Source of the DNA: Mansonella perstans
Taxonomy: Eukaryota > Nematoda > Chromadorea > Rhabditida > Onchocercidae
Direction: 5' to 3'
Assembly: GCA_037074765.1 (NCBI GenBank)
Contig: JBAMDO010000401.1
Span: 1 to 26,453, forward strand
DNA length: 26,453 nucleotides
Below the pieces are notes generated by a model. That model ran no database searches. It was not told the origin of the DNA and saw only the letters and a list, made by a program, of their open reading frames with translations. Every line of letters starts with the position of its first letter. The first letter of the stretch is position 1. The position numbers and the translations under genes are program-made. Shown piece by piece: positions 11,248 to 22,347 of the stretch.

Positions 11248-14200
11248 TCATATTTCATTCAAATATCTTCGTCCCGCAACGGACTGACGAACACTGAAAC
11301 AAGTATAACTAAACAATTCGTTAGCAGCGACACCATTCCTACTCAATGAATTCAGTAACATGTTTTTCACTGTATTACTATTCTTAGGCTGACTTTCCAC
11401 TCAAGATGATCCTTGTTGAGATCAAAGAGGTTTGAACCGCAGTGTGGAGCTAACTATACAAATTTTTATATTCCTACTGAAAATAGTACTAACCACTGTT
11501 GTAATAAATACTGAGCTGTCTGTATAGCTGTTGAGGTACCACTAATCGTTATGATACGTTCGCCAGATTCCTGCTGTGGGCCCACAACGATTTGAGCTCC
11601 TGATTCTTCACGGACTCTATTGATGCGTTCACCGCCTTTACCAATTATAGTACCGCCGAGCTCATTTGGTATCGTCACCTAAAATAATTTTTCTTTTTCA
11701 AAAAACTTTTAAAATGAACAATAAATTACAAAAATCCAAAATTGCATTCAGAACAAAAATTTATCATAGTCCCAACCTGAGTGCTTTCCTCTGGGCCCAT
11801 ATAAGGTGGTAATGCAACAGCTGACAATGGACCACGTCCGCCAATCTGTCGAGGAAAACTGCGGCCATAATTACCGTATGAAGTCATTGCCATTGGTCCA
11901 CGAATCATCGGACCGCGATAATTACGATCCGGAGGATATCCACCATACTCAGCTGAATAGCTTGGATCATAGAACATTGATTCATATGGCTTCGTTACTC
12001 CTTTGATTGGAATCTGAAATCGTTTTCCTCCGGTAAACTTTGTAAATTACGGGAGTTTTTGTATGCTTTAAACTTAATCGTTTTCGGTTTGAAGCGATAA
12101 ACATCTTATTTGAGTAAAGGGACAAAATGATGAGTATAATCCAGCAAATGTATCACTGTTATTAATAAAATTGGCGAAACTATACCTCTTTAAGCATGTT
12201 CATGATATGGTTAACGCAAGCTATTATTTTGTCGGGAACTCCTTTAATCGATACGACACGTTCTGTAGACTGAGGTGGGCACTGCGCAAATACCTAGAAT
12301 TACAGCCGCTATGCTACATGATAATTCTGTACAATACGAAAAAAAGCTCAAATGAAAACAGTTATGTCTAAAGGATAACAAAGCATCAGAATCGGTGCAA
12401 CGTTAAGAATCAATTCGCGAAAGGATAATTTAATGACTCAAACGCTGGAACAGTTATAACGCCGAAAAAAAAAGAGGACACTGTAAAATTATTCTGTCTA
12501 TAGTGAATGAAGAATATACTAAAATTACCTTCATTTGTACACTAAGTTCTTCTTTCATTTCCTTAATTTTTGATCCTTGACGTCCGATAACGGCACCAGC
12601 ATGTGATGAATGCACCAAAACACGAAGCTCTATTGGACGATTGGAATCACCTTCTCGACTCTACATAGTCCTTTCATATTATTATTTTTTCAAATCATCT
12701 GCTCTTTTATGACAAACAATTGCAGAATAAATGCAGATTTCTAATAAAACAGTAAATGATCCGTCACTTTTCTTGGAAGTTGCTATATAATAGATGTATC
12801 ATAATTGGTATGTGAAATTTGTTATTAACTCAACTGCAAGCACCTTCTCTCTCTAATGATAATAATACTTAAATGCAATAAACGAATTAAAGCCAGGTTA
12901 CGAACTTATAGCATTAAAGATCATTAATGTAATACCATGCTTTTTAATTTTTTCGTTCACGTTTCACCAAGCATACTAGAATAAAAAACAATCGCAAATT
13001 AACTAACATCATCAAGTTTGGGAATAATTTCGGTAACAATTGCGAGCACATTATCGATTGTCGCAACAATGGTAGCAATTCTGAAAAGCATAAAATTAAG
13101 AATTCCAAAACTTCATAATAAAATCATTAATTCCAAAATTTCCCTAATTAGATCATATGTTTTTTGAAAGTATGTTAGATCCGTAGCTCAAAAATATATC
13201 TTTTAGTGGTGCCGTTAAAAAAAAAAACCTAACTAATAAGAAGTAAGAACTTTCCCTGCCATTCAAAATTAACATCTAACAGGGAAGAATTGGAGTTACG
13301 GGGTGGTTCTTCCAGTAAAAACCGAATTTTGTTTCGAAAACAAGCAGGAAATACTCTGTCCGTATTCAGCACATTTAATTTTCTGTGCACACCGAATACA
13401 GCCAAGTATTGAACAGCTCAAAGAGGCTCAAAACATCAACAGTTCACCATTCAACTTAATTAACTTAATGGTTTGGCTGCTGGTGTTTTTCACAACAATT
13501 TCACCCCAAAGTAAAAAGTAATGTTCCCATAATTAATTAAGTTAGTTGAATAACCAAGTAAAAAATTTGTTCCCATTTAATAGATTGGAAAGAAAAATAC
13601 ACAGAAAATTGAGAGACGGGAGCAGGGATTACCGTTCAGGAGTCTGGCTATCGGGGACTGTGACATTCGCATCGTACTGCAAAGAAAGGATAAAGTTTTA
13701 AATTCGAGAGAAAAAGAAAAAATTGAAAACTGTGGGAATGAAACGGAAATTAGGACAAAGGCAGGCAGTTGGTGTTTGGTAGCAGTGTTTGCCTTGGCCT
13801 TTCACTTAAATTCATAATCCATAAATACATATTGCACCATCCAACAACAACAGTGTGTTGCAAGTAAGCTTGAAGGAGATCGGGCATCGGGATTGGATAT
13901 CAGGATTGTGACTGGGAGTTAGGGCTGAAAAGAGCGCATTAATCAACTGTATCATATATAAAGTATTGATTTTTTCGGGAAACATCTTTTACGAAAGTAA
14001 CAATTCAATGATATGAGTGAAGTGATGCTTTTTTAAACATAATATCACTTGAATTATTTAGCAATGTCCATGAAAAACGAATACCGTTCGTCCAAAATAA
14101 TAAGACCACAGGCTGCTCTGAGCACTACACATCCCAGTGTAACTATAAGCTAGATATGGCTGAATAAACGTCTTCAACGGCAGCTGATTATGCCACCTGT

Positions 14201-14570
14201 TACACTCCATATTTGAACTTGGCATTTATAATAACGATTGTCAGAAATTGTCGTCACAAACGCGCCACAAACGTTTAACGTTTCAACGAAATTTTACATT
14301 CGTAACGTACGACATTCCTGATATGTTTGATGTAATATTTTCTTTAAAATGTATAAAAAAAAGTCAAACCTCCGATCGTAAACGTTTAATATTTTCGCCT
14401 CCTTTGCCAATGATTCCACCAGCTCCACGACTGGAGACCAATAATCTTAATTCATATTTGCCAGCTGCCAAAGCTTCTTGATAACTATCTGGTCGTTGCC
14501 GTTTACCAGATTTTACACTTTCATAGTTATCCGATAAACCTAAATCAGCATCACCACCGTGGCGTTTCAT
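11248..14570 (-). CDS. hrpk-1: hnRNP K homologue, three KH domains (HRPK-1-like)
   Basis: Eight exons, minus strand: 14570-14370, 13676-13633, 13080-13008, 12660-12529, 12293-12186, 12013-11777, 11678-11494 and 11293-11248. Phases close exactly, giving 341 aa. It is a poly(C)-preferring RNA- and ssDNA-binding protein of the hnRNP K/PCBP family, acting in splicing, mRNA stability and translation. KH1 (about 38-100) has GKGG at 55-58, KH2 (about 112-170) has GRQG at 132-135, and KH3 (about 263-330) has GKGG at 278-281, all intact GxxG loops. A basic GKRQR patch at 22-26 may be the nuclear signal. Between KH2 and KH3, residues 187-262 are Gly/Tyr/Arg/Pro-rich, like the hnRNP K KI region. The C-terminus after KH3 ([15 protein letters not shown]) aligns with the family's post-KH3 tail and validates the last tiny exon. 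Exon 2 is only 44 bp and KH1 is spread over three exons. The divergent neighbour is a NUP42-like gene. Confidence 0.95.
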
Positions 14571-14587
14571 CGTGCTCTCAGTACCAG

Positions 14588-14636
14588 CTGACAAGTTTTT
14601 CCAGAAAAAGATAAGATAAAAAAAAAAAAAAAAAAC
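14588..14636 (-). promoter_or_regulatory. candidate trans-splice acceptor of hrpk-1
   Basis: On the minus strand a long T-run (complement of the A-run at about 14618-14635) is followed by TTTTCTGG...TTGTCAG ending at 14588, 17 nt before the start codon. Pyrimidine tract plus CAG near the ATG fits spliced-leader addition. Confidence 0.5.
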
Positions 14637-15642
14637 ATACGATTGCATATAAAACATTCTAATGCAAAAAATATATCAAAAAACATATTGAAGGCATTAT
14701 TACATCAAATGCTTAGCTCAGTCTTAATGCATAAGAAATTGTAAAACTGCTATAGTACAAGAGCAGAAACATAACAAAATCTTCGTGGTACTTATCAATT
14801 ATTTACAAATATTCTATTAGGACGACTTCTGCCCTACAATCCAATAAAAATCAACATCCTGAATGAATCCTCAGCAAATAAAAATGGTCTAAAATAATTC
14901 TGTACAAAAAAAAAAAAAAAAAAAAAAAATCCAAAAAAAAATTGTCAAAAAAAACGGCGACAATGAGAGATTCTACTAGTGAGATCACAAAATTAACAAT
15001 TGTCACAGAAAGATTAACGCAAATTTTCGTGGACAAATCTATTCAACTTTAAAACTGAAAGTGAAATCAGTTCGAATAAAATATCTGGTTAAATTTCCGA
15101 ATAGTAAATTCGGCAAAATTAACCAGAAAACCGAAACAAGAAGTACAAATACCTGAACCATAACCGAGAGTGAAGAAGCAATCAGACCACATAAGGAATG
15201 CGCAAAGAAGATATGACTTCAACCGCCCCACAATCCAATAAATATATATATCAATGATTAAAATTCGCACTGTACGTTTCTGCGCGTTCGAATTTTACTT
15301 TATGGTATGAAAAAGTAATGATCGATTCGTTCATTTCGTGTATAAATTTATTGTGAAGTTATTGGGGATATGATTGTAGTGATATCTTTTTTCTTGTCAA
15401 ATTAAACTCAGGTAAATTTCTCATTTTTATTTTCATATCAGTGCATCAATTCAATTTATCCGAGACCATATTGATGTAGTAATTATTAATGTACTTAATT
15501 TGGTTTCTTTTCTTTAGGCTTCTTTGATTGATATTATCACTTTTAGACTTTAATTTGCTTAGTTCAGACTGTATAATCTTAAGACATTATATGTAGTGTA
15601 ATTTCCTAGTATTATTGCTATTGTTTTGAATAAAATATTGCG
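14637..15642. promoter_or_regulatory. divergent promoter region between hrpk-1 and the NUP42-like gene
   Basis: About 1 kb separates two divergently transcribed genes and should hold both promoters. It contains a 24-nt A run (14906-14929), an AT stretch at about 15237-15255, a locally CpG-richer patch near 15270-15292 (TGCGCGTTCG) and a possible 5' UTR exon for the plus-strand gene ending at the donor CAG|GTAAAT (15411/15412). The small open frames here show no family resemblance. Confidence 0.5.
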
Positions 15643-15664
15643 TTTTTTTTTTTTTTTTTTTCAG
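15643..15664 (+). promoter_or_regulatory. polypyrimidine tract and acceptor of the NUP42-like gene
   Basis: Nineteen consecutive T residues (15643-15661) run into CAG (15662-15664), 23 nt before the start codon. This is an exceptionally strong splice acceptor. It could take a spliced leader or join the candidate 5' UTR donor at 15412. Confidence 0.65.
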
Positions 15665-15687
15665 CCATTTACAATAATCATCGTTCA

Positions 15688-16935
15688 ATGATTCCATGTA
15701 AATTTTATGCACGAGGTAATTGTCGTAATGGTGAAATGTGTCCATTTTCACATATTCAACAACTAGAAACTATAGACCTACAACAGCATAATACAAATGT
15801 TGGTTTACAACCGGAACGTCTTAGACATCCAATCGGACAGGTAAATCAATCATTCCGATAAATAGCAAAAAGTAGTTCAATGCTTTTTGAATTTTTACTT
15901 TGAAATCACTTGTATGTAACCCACAATCTTATGTCCCTCATAACAATTTTTTCATTTCTTTTTACAAATATCAATGTATTAACAATTTCTTGTATTGCTT
16001 ACTTCCTTGTGATCTTGAATTTAAATCAATAACAGTAGTAGAAATGCTTGTTGTTCTTTATCGTCTTAAGTTTTTCTCTTCATATATTAAATTACTTATT
16101 CAGTTGTCATTTTTTGTTTTTTCTTTCCCATTTTTATGAAATTTCGAGTTTCTTCATTGGAAAAATTGATATTGCGGAAAGAATAATTGTGGGCAGTGAA
16201 GATACGTTCATTTCTTACTTAAATGTTATTTTAGGGAAATTTCAGAAGTCATGGATTTAACGAACCTATCCATTCATTCTCACAGCATCTTGACAAAAAG
16301 TATGTATTTTCATTGTATAAAGTTTACCATTTGTTTTTGTATGGACATCAATAGGAGTGGAAAAACAAAAGAAAATATAGAGTTGCGCTCATTCATAATC
16401 TTCATATCTTTTTCGGCTTATTCCTCTCCTTGTTTCAGTCGCTATAAATGGGTTTCACCATTGTTAAGAGAACATGAAGAAGTCAAAAACAAGATGATAC
16501 AAAGCCAAAGTAGTACAGAGAAGGTTATTTGCGACAATGAACTTATTTTTAAACAAAAGTCAGGGAAAGAAGCATCAGACGCAGATCTATTTCCAAATAA
16601 TAAAAATGCAGAAATGGCCTTCGATAAAACAAAGTAAACAAATTTTCTATAAACATGTGCTTCAAAGAACTTATTAAAACGCTAGCTATCATCTATATCA
16701 GCAAGTCAAGTTATGATAATAGGAGTGCACAAAGCTTGATTTTAGGTCAAAGAGTCCAGACGGTGTATCTTTGGAAAATAATGAACTTACTTATGATAAT
16801 TGCTGTAATCTCATGCAACAACCTTACTCGAAGATGGAAGACTTAACTGACGAACAAATAAAGCAGTTCGCCGCAGATGCGTTTAAATACGGCAAAGTCC
16901 CGATGATTCCACCTCCCAAAGAATTTTGTTTCTAA
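15688..16935 (+). CDS. nup42: NUP42 (NUPL2/hCG1)-like CCCH nucleoporin lacking FG repeats
   Basis: Four exons: 15688-15840, 16235-16299, 16439-16633 and 16746-16935, with closing phases, giving 200 aa. An N-terminal CCCH zinc finger occupies residues 4-22 (C4, C12, C18, H22; spacing 7-5-3). Exons 2-3 follow with GNFRSHGF and a charged helical stretch [15 protein letters not shown]. The C-terminus LTDEQIKQF...[13 protein letters not shown] matches, in order, the conserved NUP42 tail (human LTVEELEQF...LGKIPLKPPP), the region reported to contact Gle1. NUP42 sits on the cytoplasmic face of the nuclear pore and stimulates Gle1/DDX19-dependent mRNA release. It is about half the human length (about 420 aa), and I find no FG dipeptide. 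The start is the first ATG after the T-tract acceptor. Cyclin C follows on the same strand. The family call depends on the two ends; the middle is not conserved enough to judge. Confidence 0.85.
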
Positions 16936-17278
16936 TAGCTATACAAGGCTATATCTTGTGTTTTGCTTTACGTCATCCTCCCTAGATCAGTTGTGATTCT
17001 GGTGTGATGCCTTCGATGTTCTTTAACATTGGGCACAGTGACTGCAGTGAAATGAACAGGTTGGTGCATATTCACATTAATAATTTGAAACTGAGCAAAT
17101 CATAAAATGAATCATTTGTATTTCGTTTAAAGAATGCATAGAATGAATTGTTGTATGTCTCATAAAGAATAAGATTAACAAATTTTTTATAAATCATTGT
17201 TCTCAATTCTTTCATTTTCTCTTGTAAATAATTGTTTTTTTATTCATTTAAATCATATAACAATGTAATGTTAAAGTC

Positions 17279-17284
17279 AATAAA
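17279..17284 (+). terminator. candidate poly(A) signal of the NUP42-like gene
   Basis: AATAAA lies 344 nt past the stop codon, followed about 25 nt later by an A-rich stretch. It is the best signal in this 3' region. Confidence 0.55.
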
Positions 17285-18032
17285 GCATAAATGACCAATG
17301 AAAGTGCAAAAAAAAAATCTTGAAGCTGCAAATAATTAGTTAGCATCCCAGTACTATTTCAAATCCCTTTAATCAAATCTATCATATTATCACTAGATTA
17401 CTGTGGCGAATAGATAAAATAATGTAAGCAATAATGGGAAATACCGGGTCTCGTCTGGTAAATTATTCACGTCTGGATGAGATAAGTAATTCAATGACAA
17501 GAAATCATACAAAGTGACACATAACCAATTTGCAAAATAGATAAGAGAGACTACTGCAACAGAGATTGCTAGAGAGGAAGGGGGGTGGAGTAACATAATT
17601 GGATAGTATGGAAAATTAGAGATTGCAAAGATGGTTAACATTTGCAAGATATGTAAAGCGTAGAAAGTAAGAGAGTGATGAAAATAATTATGATTCTTTG
17701 GAGGTGAGAGTGATTGGAATTATTATTCATCTATGAGAATTACACATAGAGAGGATAGATTCTCGAATAATTCTCGTATCATTTTCAGTTTTCATTGCTT
17801 AATTTTATAAGACTTTCTTAATGTAACAAATTAAGTTAAAAATAGAAAATTCTATGCAAGAAATATTTCATAGGATGAATGTTATTTTCGTGTACACACG
17901 TATTTGCTCCATTATCGAAGCATTACACAGTTCAATATGCAAATTTTATGCATTCACATTATTGGATATGATTTACAGTAGTTTCCAGCTATATATTTTC
18001 GTTATGTGCAAAGCAACATTCGCATATTTTGA

Positions 18033-18130
18033 CGTATTTTCATTTCAGTGCTAGTTATGTGTACGTTATCATTCACGTATATTCATTTTAGTGTTAGTGA
18101 TGTGTACGTTATCATTCACGTATTTTCATA
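18033..18130 (+). repeat. 43-bp tandem repeat, 2.3 copies, upstream of cyclin C
   Basis: Copy 1 is 18033-18075, copy 2 is 18076-18118, and a partial third copy runs to about 18130. The shared core is GTGTACGTTATCATTCACGTA. Each full copy carries an acceptor-like word: TCATTTCAG in copy 1, TCATTTTAG in copy 2. It ends about 60 nt upstream of the main acceptor of the cyclin C gene. Confidence 0.85.
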
Positions 18131-18180
18131 TATATTATCGGAGGTTTGAAAAAAGATGACTTTGATTGATTACTGATTTG

Positions 18181-18189
18181 TAATTTCAG
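18181..18189 (+). promoter_or_regulatory. candidate trans-splice acceptor of cyclin C
   Basis: TAATTTCAG ends at 18189, 49 nt upstream of the cyclin C start codon. The first transcribed bases after it are ATG, which opens a short upstream ORF. Confidence 0.55.
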
Positions 18190-18237
18190 ATGCTAAAATT
18201 ACGAGCAATAAAAATTGGACAGAAAGTTATGCAATGA
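18190..18237 (+). promoter_or_regulatory. 15-codon upstream ORF in the cyclin C leader
   Basis: ATG at 18190 abuts the TTTCAG acceptor and opens a frame of 15 codons (MLKLRAIKIGQKVMQ) that ends at TGA 18235-18237. One base separates that stop from the main start codon at 18239. If the acceptor is used, every mature mRNA carries this uORF, which suggests reinitiation or leaky scanning control. Translation of it is not shown. Confidence 0.5.
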
Positions 18238-18238
18238 A

Positions 18239-21200
18239 ATGGCGGGAAACTTTTGGCAAAGTTCACATTGGTCTGTACAAGTTGTAATTTATACTTGTTA
18301 GCGCAAGCTCCTCATTGTAGATTTAAATATATAGCTAGAATACTTGTTATGTATATATTTTTGACATAAGGATTTACTACAGTTTAAATCTGTATTTATT
18401 ACATAACATCAACAACTTTATATGTTTATTATTATTTTATAGCATTTCCTTTTTCTTTTTAACATTCTTTACTTCATGAAATACGCCAGTAAGTTTGGTA
18501 TAAGTAGAAATTATAGCGAACAATGGATTTTGGACAAACAAGATATTCTACGGATGCGTGGTGAAGATATGAAATGTATTACAGAGGAAGAATATACGAA
18601 GTTGATGATATTCTTCTGCAATTGTAAGTTTATTGGTTTAGAATACTAAACCTAGATTTGCTGACGCGTAATCTGCCTCAAAATAGTCATGTCATAAAAA
18701 AATTTCGTAGTCCGCGAGATAATCTCGCACATTATGGTATAATTTTTGCTATGAATGCTATGAATTTAAAAAAATAAAAAAAAACATTTCAGTTATACAT
18801 GCCATTGGAATGGATTCACAGCAACCTCATAAAACGCGGATGCAAGTGATTGCCACGGCTTGTGTTTATTTTCGTCGTTTTTATGCAAGGTAATAAAGTT
18901 TTGTGAAATTTTTGCGTGAATAATAGAAACATAGAAATCATAGAATCAGATTTTTTTGAATTTTTGAATGTAGGAGTTTTTCAGCATTCAAGATGAAACT
19001 CAATTCGCATTTATTTTTGTTTCAGACGATCACTGAAAGATATTGATCCGTTCTTACTGGCACCTACTTCCTTGTTTTTAGCATCTAAGGTCGAGGAACA
19101 TGGAATGATGTCACACAATAAGCTCATACAAGCGACAAATAATGCTTGTAAGTCTCTGAAGTTCTTAAAAATTTCTTTGGTCATTTGTTTTATTAAGGGT
19201 GAACCCGATTTTTTCTTCATAAATTTTAGATGGTAATTGTGGTTAAATTCAAAATCGGAATCAGTTGTTGTGAAATATCGGATGTGAACGAAGTCTTGTT
19301 GTTGAACATTATATGAGGGCACAAACCTTTTGTAGCTTACTCACTTTCGATGGAGGACTTTGTGTTGATGCTTGTCTCAGCTTCGATTTGGACTTGGCTT
19401 GATAAAACTTTACTGTGCAAATACTAATACAACGGTTTTATTTAATACAAAATAACGATAGCCAAAGATGAGCGAAACGGTAGGGAGAATTATCGAGAGC
19501 ATTTTAACCAAAATGATGATGAAAAAAAAGGACAAAATGTAGAAGGATTGATGACAAAGGATCCGTTTTGAGTAGATGGCACTCTTTATAGCGGCGATAA
19601 GTGGGTTTGGCTTACAACATTTCAACATAACCTTTGGACATCAAGCAGAAGATGACTATTTTATCTTTCCTTGACAATTTCGCATGTTGCGTTAAAGACC
19701 AAAAGTTAGAATATTCTGACATAAATTAACTTGGTTATAAGCGAGAGGTTCCTTACAATGTGCTGACGGTATATAATTTTGGACAAAGGAAATTTATCAA
19801 AACGTTTTTTCATAAGCATTTTAATTTGAAACAATTAATATTGGAAAATTGCATTATGGCCTCGGGAATTTGCCGGCATCATTCTTACGCATTCGGAGAC
19901 AAATTTACGGTGGTGCATGTGTGTGAAGATTTCCTACTAATTGTTCTTTTTTCAATATTACTTTCAACTGTGGTTCAAAGTCATTATAGTTTATATTAAC
20001 CAATTTAGTAAACATGCTTTAGCACATATTAACTTATTCTTTGGAAAATACTTTTTCAAACTGAGAAGCATATTTTTTCTTATTCGGAACAAGGGATAAG
20101 ATAAAAGATGAAGGTACAAGTCGAACAGATTCCTATATTTTTTTTATTGGATTGAAACTATCATTTGTTGTTTTGCTATGAAATTTTGCAATTGCAGTGA
20201 AACGATGGCCCTTCATACAACAGGATTTGATGATACGGGTTCAACATATACAGGAAGCAGAATTCTTTCTTCTGGAAATTTTAGACTGTTGCCTAATTGT
20301 TTATCACCCATACAGGTTTTTACCTATATTTGTGATGTTGTGAAAAGCATGATTAGTGAAATTGTCGACAGTGAAGTTTTCTATTTCACACACAACAATG
20401 AAATTATGCAGTTGAACATAGATGGAATTGGGAAGTTAGAGTGCAGCTTGAATATAAATTTTCGGGCAGGAGATGTATGTTTGAGAGCTACAGCGGAGAT
20501 TATGTTTGGGAGTTACAGCTTTTACAGACTTCTCTTTTTTATTAAGAAAGTTTGATTACAGATATGTAGTCGGAAAATCTCGAAATATTTCGGCATGAAA
20601 AATATGATGATTTTAGAAATTTGAAGGTATCATTTACAGACCACTGAATCAATTGATGGCTGATATGGGAAAGGAGCACAAAGATCTCGATACAGTATCA
20701 TCATATGCATGGAAAATTTGTAATGATTGTACAAGGACAGATCTTTCTCTAATGTATCCCCCTCATCAGATTGCAATTGGTAAATTTCATTTCCTAGCTA
20801 AAAAATTCTAATGAAGACTGCAGCAAGGGTATAAATTTTCATGTTTATTGCAAAAGATTAATAACTGTTCACTGCAGTTATTATTTTGAAGATTTTGGAG
20901 ATGGTGGATTGTCTGCCCGAGAGAATTAAAGTAGAAAAAAGGCACAAGTTTTGTTGATAACTCGAAATAAACTTGGCTCAAAAATATTCCAGAGAAAAAT
21001 GCATAATGAAATTATTCCGGAGATAAAATACTCTAAAAAAAAACCTCTCACGGAAATGAAAAGTTAGTAAACCACATAAATACGAAGCTCTGAATAATTA
21101 TTTCTAGCATGCATTTTGATAGCATCAGTTTGGACAAACAGAGATAGAGAGCTGAAAAACTGGTTTGCCATGCTTGCGGTGGATTTTGAAAAGGTGAGTG

Positions 21201-21763
21201 CTCATTTCATCTACCATATTTATTTGGAGGCATTGTTTTTCCGTATCCAGTTTAGCTCCCACTGAATTTTGGTTATTAAATATCTCGAGAAGTGAAATTT
21301 AAGTCTCTATTTTTCTGGCTGACTGCCAACTCTATAAATAGAGAGGTGATTAGTTTTACAAGTGAAATTATTCCAGAGGAAATCCATCAGCATTTCGTAA
21401 GCTCAGAAATTTGTCACATTATATAACGAAGAGTGATCAGTTCTGAAATGTTTTTAATTCCCGTAACTCAATATGTTAACCCACGTGCATGACTCTCGGA
21501 TTTTATTTTAGATACTGGAAATCCAAAAAATCATCATAAATTTATATAGCGTGTGGAAGACATTTGATGAAAAAGAACAACTGGTAGCGATTTTGCAAAA
21601 AATTCCGCGTCCTAATCCAGGTCCACAGTCATCGGGTGCCACTATGATGCAGTCACATTCTCACGGTGGTCTTCAAATGAATAATATGAATGTACATCAA
21701 GGTGTTACCATGGGACCACCACCTATGCCTCCAGTTGGTAATATAAAGTTTGAAACACATTAG
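18239..21763 (+). CDS. cic-1: cyclin C (CDK8 cyclin, Mediator kinase module)
   Basis: Eight exons: 18239-18270, 18517-18623, 18793-18889, 19026-19147, 20198-20315, 20640-20779, 21108-21193 and 21512-21763. Phases close, giving 317 aa. Cyclin C activates CDK8 in the Mediator kinase module and modulates RNA polymerase II transcription. The N-terminus MAGNFWQSSH is the family hallmark. The first cyclin box covers about 35-140, with VIATACVYFRRFYAR and LASKVEEHG (K100, E103), and the second covers about 145-240, with DCCLIVYHPYRPL and YPPHQIAI. The block ends with the conserved NLYSVWKTFDEKEQL and KIPRP. After about residue 273 a tail of Met/His/Asn/Pro-rich sequence extends beyond the 283-aa human protein. 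Exon 1 is only 32 bp and uses a GTCTGT donor, chosen because it alone restores phase and alignment. Intron 4 is 1,050 bp, the longest in the window. Exon 5 is overlapped by a longer open frame that is not the real one. Confidence 0.95.
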
Positions 21764-22169
21764 CTATGCTACAGAAATTCGGTACTGAAGCATACAAGAG
21801 AAAGATCAGTACTCCGTTCCAGACAGTTTGCAAATTCCCTCGTATTGTTCTTTGAAAGGGATAGATGGTTCTCATTTTGAAATGCTGCAAACGAAATACA
21901 TGTTCAGTGCAGTTTATATTTTACTATAGAATGCGTTCGTCTTCAGTTCCAGGATATTTCTGCATTCCCACGCATCTTTACGTCAATTGTTGAGCTTTAT
22001 TCTTCATTGCGTTGTTTGCTGTAATTTGTGAAATGAAGTATATTGTTTTCTTAATTGTTTTTTTTAGCTCAAAGAATCAATAAATGTTTGTATTTTTCGT
22101 TCTTTGTTGAGCTGTATTTTATCCATCTATATTATTTTCCGCGGTTTGAACATGTTATTACTTTAACAG

Positions 22170-22282
22170 GAGATTCGCTTACGAACAGAACTCATATCGA
22201 TGAGGGCGTATCATCTATCACTGTGATATATGGTAATATTCCAAAGAGGCAAGTAATACTGCTGAAATCGAAGCAGTCTTGA
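22170..22282 (+). other. possible alternative last exon of cyclin C
   Basis: A donor G|GTAATA inside exon 8 (21737/21738) would join in phase to an acceptor TTTAACAG at 22169. The result is 36 new residues (starting DSLTNRTHID, ending KSKQS) and a stop at 22280-22282, with AATAAA 66 nt later. A stronger T-rich acceptor in the same phase ends at 22067. The product would be about 346 aa. No homology supports it; it rests on phase, composition and the poly(A) position. Confidence 0.3.
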
Positions 22283-22347
22283 AGCTTCTGAAGTATTAAC
22301 ATCATTGACACCAAAGTCGATGTCTGCTACACCACATTGTCATATTG

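Larger units (their letters stand above)
16936..18180. other. NUP42-like 3' UTR and spacer before cyclin C
   Basis: The first part is the 3' UTR of the upstream gene, ending near an AATAAA at 17279-17284. The rest has no supported exon. A minus-strand frame at 17393-17647 is hydrophobic but has no start context or homology. A 43-bp tandem repeat lies at 18033-18130. Confidence 0.6.

Noticed and set aside
11429..11438. GGTTTGAACC, resembling a tRNA B box on the minus strand
   Set aside because: No matching T-stem, acceptor stem or A box at the right spacing. It is a simple palindrome inside hrpk-1 intron 7.
13303..13521. 72-codon plus-strand frame within an hrpk-1 intron
   Set aside because: No family resemblance, no neighbouring exons, and it opposes the transcribed strand of an intron.
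14906..14929. 24-nt A run as a retroposed poly(A) tail
   Set aside because: No retrocopy or target-site duplication is visible next to it. Long homopolymers are common throughout the window.
16235..16299. A 14-bp micro-exon (16286-16299) instead of a full exon 2 in the NUP42-like gene
   Set aside because: The TTTTAG acceptor at 16234 gives a longer, in-phase exon with good coding content, so no micro-exon is needed.
16251..16637. Reading 16251-16637 as one uninterrupted exon of 128 codons
   Set aside because: The first half is out of frame with exon 2 and intronic in composition. Splicing 16299 to 16439 gives the conserved in-phase protein.
17393..17647. 84-codon hydrophobic minus-strand frame with apparent membrane segments
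   Set aside because: The hydrophobicity follows from T-rich codons. There is no acceptor, homology or partner exon, and it lies in a 3' spacer.
20178..20555. 125-codon plus-strand open frame
   Set aside because: It overlaps cyclin C exon 5 in a different frame. The true frame of 20198-20315 encodes DCCLIVYHPYR and has correct splice sites and phase.
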